Shown here: piece after piece, positions 37,280 through 45,354 of the stretch
Layout of the letters: every line of letters begins with the position of its first letter
Position numbering within the stretch: position 1 is the first letter of the stretch
Assembly: GCA_017469525.1 (NCBI GenBank)
Contig: JAFUGG010000024.1
Location: 37,326-101,325 of the forward strand
Length of the DNA: 64,000 nucleotides
Reading direction: 5' to 3'
Origin: Bacteroidaceae bacterium
GTDB taxonomy: Bacteria; Bacteroidota; Bacteroidia; Bacteroidales; Bacteroidaceae
The notes under the pieces: generated by a model
Told to the model about the DNA's origin: nothing
The model's input: only the letters and a program-made list of their open reading frames with translations
Databases searched by the model: none
Translations under genes and position numbers: made by a program

Positions 37280-37381
37280 CTTAAAATTATTAATTCTCTC
37301 TAATACGTTTCCGTCAAGCCATGCTTTGCCTTTATATATAAATGATGTATAGGACTATGCACAACTCGACAATTCGAGCGG

Positions 37382-37389
37382 CAAAGGTA
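37382..37389 (-). promoter_or_regulatory. -7 box of the SusCD operon
   Basis: The minus strand reads TACCTTTG and gives a leader of about 100 nt before the susC start at 37279. No -33 TTTG at the expected spacing is seen, so an activator may be needed. Confidence 0.65.
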
Positions 37390-37595
37390 TGAAGTTTTTT
37401 TGAATTATTAATATAATTCGTCACAAAAAATGCAATATTTTAACATTCTGGTATATAAAAGGCGATAAATTGCGAAAAGATGTACGGCTTTCGGCCAAAT
37501 TTGTGACACAATAGCATATCATGTCATGGCTTTTTTTTATTGTCTAATCCACCCGTCCTGCAAGCGTACTTCACTCCATGAGGTACACTCCCCCT
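37390..37595. other. Region upstream of the SusCD promoter, no gene seen
   Basis: AT-rich sequence with a short palindrome TTGTGTCACAA near 37500, which could be a regulator site. No reading frame of note. Confidence 0.4.
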
Positions 37596-37661
37596 TTGCA
37601 CATACATGTAGATGCAATTGCACATACATGTATATGCAATTGCATCTACATGTATGTGCAA
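37596..37661. repeat. Second copy of the 66-bp three-unit palindrome
   Basis: Units start at 37596, 37618 and 37640 and differ from the 14313 copy at a few positions in the variable N2 pairs. It shares the right flank TCAACCCA with the 53991 copy. It lies between the SusCD promoter and the terminator of the carboxyltransferase gene. Confidence 0.95.
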
Positions 37662-37761
37662 TCAACCCATGCTGCTATGTGAGGCAACCCGGCGGGGAGA
37701 ATTGCCCGCCGCAACGTATTGCATGACCCGTCTTATGCCTATGGAACAACCTGCGGACAAC

Positions 37762-37800
37762 AAAAAACGTGCACCTCCCGATGGTGGAGATGCACGTTTA
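37762..37800 (-). terminator. Terminator of the carboxyltransferase gene
   Basis: On the minus strand ACGTGCATCTCC pairs with GGAGGTGCACGT across a short loop and is followed by TTTTTTG. It lies 41 bp after the stop codon at 37841. Confidence 0.85.
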
Positions 37801-37840
37801 TGTTATTTGCTGATTTTCTCAGACGGGATGGTCTGGTGCC

Positions 37841-39613
37841 TCAAGCTTCCCTTTCAATCCATGCAAGGGTGTCGCCGCGGCGGACGTGGGAAGCCTTCTT
37901 GGCTGAAATATCTACGAGGCGGCCGCCGATGCCTGCCGGGATGGGGATGAACTCCCCCCACGTGGCCTGCACGTAGCAAAGGATGTCGCCGTCCTTGTAC
38001 TGCTGACCGATGGCGGGCTCAAGGCAGGGGATGCCTTCGCCGTCTCCGTGGAACTCGTAGAACACTTGGCCGTCGACGGGGCTGACCACAGCATCGGCTT
38101 TGGCATGCTTGAAGGCTGCAAGTTCCTCTGGCTTGAGGGATTTGCTAAGCTTGGCCATCTTTGCCTTCTCGAGGTCTGCGAGGAAGTTCTTCTTCGCCTG
38201 GCCGCTCTTGTAGTTGCGGTACTGCTCGGGATGCATGGCCAATTCGAAGAGCTCCTCATCGTCCTGCCCGTAGTCCCAGCCGTTCTCGTCCATCTCCTTG
38301 CGGAAATCGTCGAGCGCATTGGGATAAAGGGTATGGGGGTCGGTATCGGTGAACTCCTTGCCTTTCTGCTTTGCGAGTTCCACGAGCTCGGGAGCAATGG
38401 TGCCGGGCACCTTGCCGCTCTTGCCGAGTATCATGCCCCACATGGCGTCGTCCATCATCACGAAGCGGCCCTTGCCCTGAGCCATCGTAAGCAAGTTCAT
38501 CAGGGCAATGTTCTTGGTGTACTGGCTGAAGGGCGTTACCAATGGAGGATAGCCCACCATCGGCCAGACGTACTCAACCTCGTTGAAGAGGGCAACAAGC
38601 ATGTCGTCGGTGTTCAGCTCGGGCTCATCCTTCTGTTTGCGCAGACTGTTGATGGCAGCTTGAATACCTCCCAAGTCGGCCATCATGGAACCCATCATGC
38701 CGCCAGGCAGGCCGCTGCCGAGCAACAGGCTGGACATGTGTTTGTTGGCAGGATTGATGAAGTAGCCCAGCCAGTCGTCGATGAACTCCTGCGTGAGAGA
38801 GCGGGCCTTCATGTAAGCATTCATGTTGATTTCAGGCACGTCGAAGCCTTCGTTCTTCAGCATAGACTGCACAGAGATGATGTCCGGATGCACCTTCCCC
38901 CAAGAGAGAGGCTCGATGGCTGTGTCAATGATGTCGGCTCCGTTGTTGCAGACCTCGAGGATGCTTGCCATTGAGAGACCTGGACCGCTATGGCCGTGAT
39001 ACTGAATGATGATGTCGGGATGGTTCTTCTTAATCATGCCCGTCAGTTTTCCGAGCATTGCAGGCTGACCTATTCCCGCCATGTCCTTCAGACATATCTC
39101 AGCAGCACCGGCCTCTATCAGCTGGTCGGCAATGGCTGAATAGTACTCGGCTGTATGAATGGGGCTTGTAGTGATGCAGAGGGTTGCCTGCGGAATCATG
39201 CCGCCCTCCTTGGCCCACTTGATGCTGGGAATGATGTTGCGGACATCGTTCAGGCCGCAGAAGATGCGGGTGATGTCGGTTCCCTGCTTCTTCTTGACCT
39301 TGTACATCAACTGGCGCACATCATCAGGCACAGGGTACATTCGCAATGCATTCAGGCCACGATCCAGCATGTGCGTCTTGATGCCTGCTTCGTTGAAAGG
39401 CTTACAGAAGGCACGGACTGCCTCATTGGGGTTCTCGCCTGCCAAGAGGTTCACTTGCTCGAAGGCTCCACCATTGGTTTCAACGCGGTCGAAGCACCCC
39501 ATCTCGATGATGACGGGTGCGATGCGTGCCAACTGATCCTTGCGCGGCTGGAACTTGCCGCTACTCTGCCACATGTCTCTATAGACGAGACTGAAACGAA
39601 CTTTCTTTTTCAT
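37841..39613 (-). CDS. Oxaloacetate decarboxylase alpha/pyruvate carboxylase B-like protein without biotin lysine
   Basis: A 590-residue protein with a carboxyltransferase TIM barrel: metal and substrate residues are seen in SLVYRDMWQSS (aspartate), EICLKDMAGIGQP (lysine) and YHGHSGPGLS (HxH). The middle region (MGYPPLVTP-type VGYPPLVTPFSQY) is the conserved PYC_OADA part. The C-terminal 75 residues look like a biotinyl/lipoyl domain (SPVDGQVFYEFHG, RRGDTLAWIE), but the AMKM motif is replaced by QATWGEF, so no biotin lysine is present. Its partner and reaction are therefore uncertain. It has its own -7 box and terminator. Confidence 0.85.
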   Translation of the reverse strand: MKKKVRFSLVYRDMWQSSGKFQPRKDQLARIAPVIIEMGCFDRVETNGGAFEQVNLLAGENPNEAVRAFCKPFNEAGIKTHMLDRGLNALRMYPVPDDVRQLMYKVKKKQGTDITRIFCGLNDVRNIIPSIKWAKEGGMIPQATLCITTSPIHTAEYYSAIADQLIEAGAAEICLKDMAGIGQPAMLGKLTGMIKKNHPDIIIQYHGHSGPGLSMASILEVCNNGADIIDTAIEPLSWGKVHPDIISVQSMLKNEGFDVPEINMNAYMKARSLTQEFIDDWLGYFINPANKHMSSLLLGSGLPGGMMGSMMADLGGIQAAINSLRKQKDEPELNTDDMLVALFNEVEYVWPMVGYPPLVTPFSQYTKNIALMNLLTMAQGKGRFVMMDDAMWGMILGKSGKVPGTIAPELVELAKQKGKEFTDTDPHTLYPNALDDFRKEMDENGWDYGQDDEELFELAMHPEQYRNYKSGQAKKNFLADLEKAKMAKLSKSLKPEELAAFKHAKADAVVSPVDGQVFYEFHGDGEGIPCLEPAIGQQYKDGDILCYVQATWGEFIPIPAGIGGRLVDISAKKASHVRRGDTLAWIEREA

Positions 39614-39653
39614 TATGTTATCTCTGAATGTATGCGTAATTACTTATTGACTG

Positions 39654-39661
39654 CAAAGGTA
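39654..39661 (-). promoter_or_regulatory. -7 box of the carboxyltransferase gene
   Basis: The minus strand reads TACCTTTG, about 40 bp before the ATG at 39613. Confidence 0.72.
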
Positions 39662-39701
39662 CGACATTTTCTTCACTTTGCGAACCCCGAAGGCAAATTT
39701 C

Positions 39702-40070
39702 TTATCTTGTTTGCTCAAATTTGATGCTTACACCTTGACAAGTGACACCAAGAGGAGGGTTCTCCTTGTCAATCGTCACACTTAACTTCATGACCGTTGG
39801 ACACTCCTCGAGAATAGCCGCAGCTATCCTTGCCGCCACATGCTCCAGGAGGTTCGAGGGGACAGCCATCTCCCTTTTGGCAATACTGACAAAGCGGGAG
39901 TAGTCGGCTGTGCCTTCCAGCTGGTCATACTGCCATGCCGAGGCTTCCACTTCCACCTGTGCAGAGATGCTTACATAGAACTCACCGCCGACAACGCGCT
40001 CTTGTGGCTCGCAACCATGATAGGCATAGACCTTGATTCGGTTGACGCTTATCTCGACAACACGTTTCAC
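39702..40070 (-). CDS. folB: Dihydroneopterin aldolase
   Basis: A 122-residue enzyme of folate synthesis that converts dihydroneopterin to hydroxymethyl-dihydropterin. The family signature is YAYHGCEPQERVVGGEFYVS with the glutamate region, and the catalytic lysine lies in VTIDKENPPLG. Length matches FolB. It overlaps the nitroreductase fusion gene by 4 bp and is last in the dnaA operon. The operon link of dnaA with folB probably reflects cotranscription rather than a shared pathway. Confidence 0.93.
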   Translation of the reverse strand: MKRVVEISVNRIKVYAYHGCEPQERVVGGEFYVSISAQVEVEASAWQYDQLEGTADYSRFVSIAKREMAVPSNLLEHVAARIAAAILEECPTVMKLSVTIDKENPPLGVTCQGVSIKFEQTR

Positions 40071-41311
40071 TCTGTTTCCTCCTCCTCAAGGATTTGCGAA
40101 GAGTCGGGCAGATATCTCTTCAACACCCTTGCCACACCTGCAGTCCATGAATTCATCGTGTCGTTCTCCAATTGCAAAGAGGTAATCAGACGAATGACAT
40201 GGTCGATGGGCATACGATAGCGAAGCACGCCACTGATGAGTTTCGCATAGTCCCAATATTTCGGGTTAAAGCGTTCGCTAAGACCTTCGATGGTGGTCTT
40301 GTAGCCACGCTTGTTGACGAACTGGAAGTCATAGCGCTTCTGCCCCTCGCGGTCGTAGTGCTTGATGATGAAGCCATTCATCACGCTCTTCGGGATAGCA
40401 ATGCCTTCGTCGTCGTCCTGCAGACCGGTGAAGATTTCATAAGGCACGCCATCGAGTTTGCCGACAAAAGCCACCCACTTCTCTTTCTTGTTCTGGAAGC
40501 GAACCACATCGCACTCCAAGACTTCCGGCCTACGCTCCACAACCGACGGGATGATGCCGCCGGGGAAGCCCTCTATCTTCATGAACTTCTGCTGGGCAAG
40601 CATAGAGAGCAGGACCTCTGACATGGCCTCGTTATCCTTTCTCGTATAACGGATGTCGGTAAAGACCTGAGCAAGCGTCTGCTTGTCGTTGATTTCCACG
40701 AAGTGCTTGTTCACGGCCAGCGACTCGCGCTTCTTGTAGCAGGCATCGATGCGTTCGGGGGTAAAAGGATTGTAGGTCTCCTGATGCACGATAGCCTGGA
40801 GAGGCAAGCGGTCTGTCTGTCTTGGTTTCTCTGCAGGCCAGCCCACGGTCAGTGTAGCAACAGGGAAGACGAGCTCAGGCAATTCCAAAGTCGCAATGAT
40901 GGCCTGAGGCTGATAGACCGTCGTGCCAAGGAAACAAATGCCGAGTCCCACTTCCTCTGCCAGGCAGCAGAATGTCTGGGTAAAGAGCAAAGCATCGGTT
41001 GCGGCATTGATGAAGCTGAGGGCATTGTCGTAGCCGGGACTCGCCTCGCGCTGCAGGCACCAGTCGGTCACTCGGCGGAAGTCAGCACAGATGGTCAGCA
41101 CGACAGGAGCCTGTGTCACCATTGGCTGGAAGAAGTGGGCTGGAGCCAATTGCTCCTTCTTTTCCTCCGATCGGGTCACGATGACGCTATAGAGTTGCAG
41201 GTTGCCCATCGTTTGCGTACGGGAGGCTTCCTCTATTAAGCGATTCAGCAGCTCGTCACTGACGGGCTGCTGAGTGTATTTGCGGATGGTTCTTCTCTGC
41301 TTGATGTTCAT
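40067..41311 (-). CDS. Nitroreductase fused to a class II ribonucleotide reductase C-terminal segment
   Basis: A 414-residue protein. Residues 1-195 are a nitroreductase domain (QRRTIRKYTQQPVSDELL, LCFLGTTVYQPQ-type GICFLGTTVYQPQAI, VGWPAEKP), which binds FMN. Residues 195-245 keep the usual family tail (LAQVFTDIRYTRKDNEAMSE). From about 255 the sequence changes to VERRPEVLECDVVRFQNKKE, YEIFTGLQDDDEG, RYDFQFVNKRGYKTTIEGLS and AKLISGVLRYRMPID, which I recognise as the C-terminal part of the Bacteroidetes cobalamin-dependent ribonucleotide reductase. The catalytic cysteine region and the C-terminal CxxC motifs are absent. It lies 4 bp overlapping with both dnaA and folB. Confidence 0.8.
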   Translation of the reverse strand: MNIKQRRTIRKYTQQPVSDELLNRLIEEASRTQTMGNLQLYSVIVTRSEEKKEQLAPAHFFQPMVTQAPVVLTICADFRRVTDWCLQREASPGYDNALSFINAATDALLFTQTFCCLAEEVGLGICFLGTTVYQPQAIIATLELPELVFPVATLTVGWPAEKPRQTDRLPLQAIVHQETYNPFTPERIDACYKKRESLAVNKHFVEINDKQTLAQVFTDIRYTRKDNEAMSEVLLSMLAQQKFMKIEGFPGGIIPSVVERRPEVLECDVVRFQNKKEKWVAFVGKLDGVPYEIFTGLQDDDEGIAIPKSVMNGFIIKHYDREGQKRYDFQFVNKRGYKTTIEGLSERFNPKYWDYAKLISGVLRYRMPIDHVIRLITSLQLENDTMNSWTAGVARVLKRYLPDSSQILEEEETE

Positions 41312-42720
41312 AATGCCTTTCCTGTTAGTTTCTCTTCCAGCTCTTCAAGGTGGCGTTGCAACCCTTTGTCCACTTTCAGCCTCCCGTCTATGGTTTTTAT
41401 GCCATGCAAGACGGTGGCATGGTCTCTGTTGCCAACGTATATTCCTATTTTGCTTGCTGTCAGTTTTGTGTGCTTATGAGCCAGATACATACTCATCTGG
41501 CGGACGGTTACGATGTCTGCCTTGCGGCTCTTGCCGAAGATTTCCTCTTCCTTCACATTGAAGTGCTCGCATGTGCATGAGATGATTTGGTCGATGGTGA
41601 CAACCTTCTTCTCCACCTTTGTCCTGCCTGCCAGTATCCTCTGGGCGAACTCCAGGTCTATGTCCTTACCATAGACAACGGAATAGGCCAGCAAACTGTG
41701 GATGATGCCTTCCAGTTCGCGGACGCTGTTGCTGACATTGCTCGAGATGTAATCCAGCACATCGTCGGGGATGTTCAGGCCGTCATGCTTTACGATGCTG
41801 TGCAGGATGCTGCGACGCAGACCTTCTTCAGGCTTCTCCATCTCTGCCATCAGTCCGCTCTTGAAGCGCGTGATGAGCCTGTCCTCCATGCCTTGCAAGG
41901 AGACGGGCGGACGGTCGCAGGTCATGATAATCTGCTTGCCATTCCGGCGAAGGTGGTCGAAGATGTGGAAGAAAGCGTTCTGTGTTGCCGTCATGCCAGC
42001 CAGTTCCTGCATGTCGTCCACGATGAGCATGTCGATGCTCTGGTAGAAGTGCATGAAGTCGTTGAATACATTGTTCTTCCTGGCATCCGTGAACTGTACC
42101 ATAAAGAGATGTGCGCTCAGGTAGAGGACACGCTTGTCGGGATGCAGTTCCTTCGTACGCAATCCGATGGCATTCACCAGATGTGTCTTGCCCACACCGC
42201 TCGGGCCATAGATGAAGAGCGGGTTGAATGTCTGCTGCTCGGGATGCTCGGCAATGGCCTGACCGACGCTACGGGGCAGTTTGTTGCTCGTGCCTTCGAT
42301 GAAGTTGCCGAAATTCTGGTGGACATTGAGCTGCGAGTCGAGGTCTTCGGGAAGTCCCACAGCCTGAGCCAGCGTTGGCGACTGATTGGCGGCAAAGGCA
42401 CTTAGAGCAGGCTCCACTGCCATATTGCCGTCGCTCTCTTGGCTGACGGTCACGTTGTCGGCCACTTCTATCTGATAGAACAGAGCTACATCTTCGCCAA
42501 AGAAACGGCTTATGGTAATGTGAATGAGACGGCGGAAGTGCTCCTCCAGATATTCGAAGAAGAACTGCGTCGGCGTGGACACCGTCAGCTCTTTCTTCAC
42601 AGCATCATAAGACTTGAGGCTCATCGGAGAGAACCAAGTCTGGTACTGCTGCTCGCTCACGTTGCTACGGAACATCTCCATGCAACGTTGCCATAATATC
42701 TGTTCTTTCTTCTCTTTCAT
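41308..42720 (-). CDS. dnaA: Chromosomal replication initiator DnaA
   Basis: A 470-residue DnaA. Domain I is EQILWQRCMEMFRSNVSEQQYQTWFSPM, the AAA+ core has the Walker A GPSGVGKTHLVNAIG and Walker B MLIVDDMQELAG, and the C-terminal DNA-binding domain has YLAHKHTKLTASKIGIYVGNRDHATVLHG. It initiates replication at oriC. The gene opens an operon with the nitroreductase fusion and folB. No DnaA box cluster is visible in the upstream 500 bp, so the origin is probably elsewhere. Confidence 0.98.
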   Translation of the reverse strand: MKEKKEQILWQRCMEMFRSNVSEQQYQTWFSPMSLKSYDAVKKELTVSTPTQFFFEYLEEHFRRLIHITISRFFGEDVALFYQIEVADNVTVSQESDGNMAVEPALSAFAANQSPTLAQAVGLPEDLDSQLNVHQNFGNFIEGTSNKLPRSVGQAIAEHPEQQTFNPLFIYGPSGVGKTHLVNAIGLRTKELHPDKRVLYLSAHLFMVQFTDARKNNVFNDFMHFYQSIDMLIVDDMQELAGMTATQNAFFHIFDHLRRNGKQIIMTCDRPPVSLQGMEDRLITRFKSGLMAEMEKPEEGLRRSILHSIVKHDGLNIPDDVLDYISSNVSNSVRELEGIIHSLLAYSVVYGKDIDLEFAQRILAGRTKVEKKVVTIDQIISCTCEHFNVKEEEIFGKSRKADIVTVRQMSMYLAHKHTKLTASKIGIYVGNRDHATVLHGIKTIDGRLKVDKGLQRHLEELEEKLTGKAL

Positions 42721-42823
42721 CAGTTACTTCTTACGCGCATATATATTATATATAATGTATATGGCTCAGGGGGTAAACATGCACCCCTTTGAACCCGCAA
42801 ATATTTTTAGGCGAATTCGTCTG

Positions 42824-42831
42824 CAAAGGTA
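42824..42831 (-). promoter_or_regulatory. -7 box of the dnaA operon
   Basis: The minus strand reads TACCTTTG, about 104 bp before the dnaA start at 42720. Confidence 0.7.
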
Positions 42832-43239
42832 CTACATTTTATCCGAACCGCCAAACTTTTTTGCCTTCTCCAAAAAGTGCTCAAATGCTTAACTTTCTGT
42901 ATTTCAACCGACGCTACAAAATGCCACTTTCGCCACACTTTTCTCCTCTTGCATATATACAACAATCTTAATCTCAATACATTACTGTTTGATTTTACTG
43001 ACTTTTAGCTATCCTTGCACCTATCTTAACTTTCGCAATTCTATGGAGTTAGTAGGACGATTAACTCACAATTTTGCTCTGGTGTCTATTTCACGAAAGT
43101 CTAAATAGAGAAGAATATCGAATAAAAAGAAAAACATGCACAACTTCCACAATAAAATGCCACATATTTTCGTTTTATAATTAGAAACATCACAAAACCA
43201 TCTCATACAGCATCTTTAATTTCATCCTCATCCCCGCCT
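42832..43239. other. AT-rich intergenic region upstream of dnaA, no gene
   Basis: The 400 bp between the dnaA promoter and the small ORF are AT-rich. I looked for TTATCCACA-like DnaA boxes and found none. No frame of 60 residues with the character of a gene and no 22-bp array. Confidence 0.55.
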
Positions 43240-43353
43240 ATGGAACAACCATTACCCCTTCAACTTTTTCAGCCAAGTCCGGCCGTCCTGGCCAAGATTC
43301 GAGAGTTTGCCCGCACCTTCAGGCCGCAGCCCTATAACATAGCTCTTGCCTGA
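43240..43353 (+). CDS. Small ORF ending 2 bp before rpe
   Basis: ATG at 43240 to TGA at 43353 encodes 37 residues, MEQPLPLQLFQPSPAVLAK then IREFARTFRPQPYNIALA. Its stop lies one base before the rpe ATG, the usual spacing for coupled translation. The amphipathic helix (LAKIREFARTFR) and sequence are like short Bacteroidetes peptides that precede metabolic genes, but I cannot name it. It could be a real small protein or a leader peptide. Confidence 0.45.
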   Translation: MEQPLPLQLFQPSPAVLAKIREFARTFRPQPYNIALA

Positions 43354-43354
43354 C

Positions 43355-43999
43355 ATGAAGCTTTCCCCATCTTTGCTTTCCGCCAACTTCGCCAATCTCG
43401 AAGCCGAGATGAAGTGGTTCAACCAAAGCAGTGCCGACTGGCTGCACATTGACGTCATGGACGGTGTCTTTGTGCCCAACATCTCCTTCGGCTTTCCTGT
43501 GCTGAAACACGTTGCCCGCATCTGCCGGAAGCCACTCGACGTGCACCTCATGATTGTACAGCCCGAGAAGTTCGTGCAGGAGGTCAAAGCCATCGGAGCC
43601 TATCTGATGAATGTTCACTACGAGGCATGTCCTCACCTGCATCGCGTCGTCAGTCAGATCCACGAAGCCGGCATGAAGGCTGGCGTCACCCTCAACCCTG
43701 CCACACCCGTCTCTGTCCTCGAGGACATAGCTGCCGACGTGGACCTGGTCCTGCTGATGAGCGTCAACCCGGGTTTTGGCGGACAGAAGTTCATCCCACA
43801 CACTCTGGAGAAGGTCAAGGCCTTGCGCAAACTGCTGGACCGCACTGGCAGCCAAGCCCTCATCGAAGTTGACGGAGGCGTGAACCTTGAGACTGCGGGG
43901 CAGCTGAAGCAGGCAGGAGCCGACGTCCTTGTGGCCGGCAACGCCATCTTCGCAGCGCCAGACCCCGCAAAAGCGTGCGAGGAACTCGCTAGGCTATAA
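43355..43999 (+). CDS. rpe: Ribulose-phosphate 3-epimerase
   Basis: A 214-residue TIM-barrel enzyme that interconverts ribulose-5-phosphate and xylulose-5-phosphate. The ATG at 43355 (MKLSPSLLSANFANL) is chosen over an in-frame TTG three codons upstream. Signatures are ADWLHIDVMDGVFVPNISFG, KPLDVHLMI, LLMSVNPGFGGQKFIP and EVDGGVNLETAG. Length and motifs match the family. It is followed by a 22-bp array and comEC, an order (rpe, comEC) I also know from Bacteroides. Confidence 0.97.
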   Translation: MKLSPSLLSANFANLEAEMKWFNQSSADWLHIDVMDGVFVPNISFGFPVLKHVARICRKPLDVHLMIVQPEKFVQEVKAIGAYLMNVHYEACPHLHRVVSQIHEAGMKAGVTLNPATPVSVLEDIAADVDLVLLMSVNPGFGGQKFIPHTLEKVKALRKLLDRTGSQALIEVDGGVNLETAGQLKQAGADVLVAGNAIFAAPDPAKACEELARL

Positions 44000-44056
44000 A
44001 GCAGCTTCACTCGGAAAAACACACGCATTCATCTGAGAGGGTATGTCGCCTTTCAA

Positions 44057-44122
44057 AAATCGACGTGCCGATATGAGCAAATCGACGTGCCGATATGAGC
44101 AAATCGGTGTGCCGATTTTGAG
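44057..44122. repeat. 22-bp tandem array, three units, between rpe and comEC
   Basis: Units start at 44057, 44079 and 44101; the first two are identical (AAATCGACGTGCCGATATGA plus GC) and the third is changed. On the other strand the unit reads TTTGCTCATATCGGCACGTCG, sharing TTGCTCA and CGACGTGCCG-type cores with the 7441 array. The flanks TTTCAAAAATC and GATTTTGAG are inverted. Confidence 0.92.
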
Positions 44123-44210
44123 AACCCCATGTAGGGCGTGTGGACAGACATCAAGTAAAAGGCACGCTGATGTGCCACGTCGGAAGGAAAACCAAATCAA
44201 CCTGTTCCCT

Positions 44211-45338
44211 ATGATTGTACAGCATCCGATGCTCTGGTGCGCCGCCTTCCTGATGGCGGGCATAGCCTTTGGCCTGTACTTTCCCCTACCCTACTTCGTG
44301 CCGCTGCTGGCTGTCTTGCTGATAGCCTGCACCTTACTGCGACGCTTCAGACACTTCCACGACATCCTGACGCTGCTCATCTGGTTCCTCCTGGGTTGCA
44401 GTCGTGCCTCCGTATGCTGCTTCTACAGCGAAAAGCCCTCTTGGCAGCAAGCTGTGGAACAGAAGGCAAAGTCCCTGCAAACCGTCATTGTAACGAGGCT
44501 CGAACGCTCGGGTGTTTCACCGCAGACCTTGGCACTGGCCGAGGCTTTGGTCGTCGGCAAGAAGGACGACCTGAGCCGTGAGACGAAGGAGGCTTATCGT
44601 CAGGTCGGGGCGAGCCATTTGCTGGCATTGAGCGGCATGCACCTGGGCATCATCTACAGCTTCCTATATCTCGTCTTCATCCGCTGGACACGCTTCAGCA
44701 AATGGCGATGGCATACTCTGCCGTTTATCCTGCTGAGTCTTTGGGGCTACGCTCTGGTGGCTGGGATGCCAGTCTCACTGGTCAGAGCAGCACTGATGCT
44801 CTCCATCATGACCGTCATCTCGCTGATGCAGTATCAAACCGACCCACTGCATCCGCTGGCCTTGAGCGCCATCATCATCCTGATTATCGACCCCACGGAA
44901 CTCCTCAGCATCAGCTTCCAGCTGTCCTTCACAGCCGTCTTCTTCCTGGTGGCCCTGTGGATGCCTCTTGGGGAGGCATTTCCCAAGCTGCATTGGTCGG
45001 TGGAACTGATTGCCGTCTCCAGCGTTGCCAGCTTTGGCACGATGCCGCTCGTGGCCTACTACTTCCACCGAGTCGCACTGATAGGCCCCCTGCTGAGCCT
45101 CGTTCTTATTCCACTGACGACTGCCATCATCTACCTGACGCTTGCTGCCATGCTGCTGCCCGTGTCACCCCTTGGCTGGCTGCTCGACGTTGTCGTATCG
45201 CTCCAGCAACACATCATCGACCTTGCCGGAAGCCTTCCCCTCGCCACATTGGACAATGTCTATCCCACGAAGACACTCATCGCCCTAATCTACGGAGCAC
45301 TGGTCGTCGCCATCATCCGCCTGCGAACGAGGGAGTAA
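44211..45338 (+). CDS. comEC: ComEC/Rec2-type competence membrane protein, short form
   Basis: The frame opens at 44043, but the first 56 codons run through the 22-bp array, so the ATG at 44211 (MIVQHPMLWCAAFLMAGIAF) is preferred, giving 375 residues. The competence domain is clear: ASHLLALSGMHLGIIYSFLY, LVRAALMLSIMTVISLM and ISFQLSFTAVFFLVALWMP, all membrane helices. The metallo-beta-lactamase domain of full ComEC (700 residues or more) is missing, so it would form a channel without its own nuclease-like domain. Convergent with the next gene. Confidence 0.85.
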   Translation: MIVQHPMLWCAAFLMAGIAFGLYFPLPYFVPLLAVLLIACTLLRRFRHFHDILTLLIWFLLGCSRASVCCFYSEKPSWQQAVEQKAKSLQTVIVTRLERSGVSPQTLALAEALVVGKKDDLSRETKEAYRQVGASHLLALSGMHLGIIYSFLYLVFIRWTRFSKWRWHTLPFILLSLWGYALVAGMPVSLVRAALMLSIMTVISLMQYQTDPLHPLALSAIIILIIDPTELLSISFQLSFTAVFFLVALWMPLGEAFPKLHWSVELIAVSSVASFGTMPLVAYYFHRVALIGPLLSLVLIPLTTAIIYLTLAAMLLPVSPLGWLLDVVVSLQQHIIDLAGSLPLATLDNVYPTKTLIALIYGALVVAIIRLRTRE

Positions 45339-45354
45339 GCTCTCTCTGCTGGCG

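Noticed and set aside
42721..43239. Chromosomal origin next to dnaA
   Set aside because: The AT-rich region has no TTATCCACA-like DnaA boxes in either orientation, so position next to dnaA alone is not enough.
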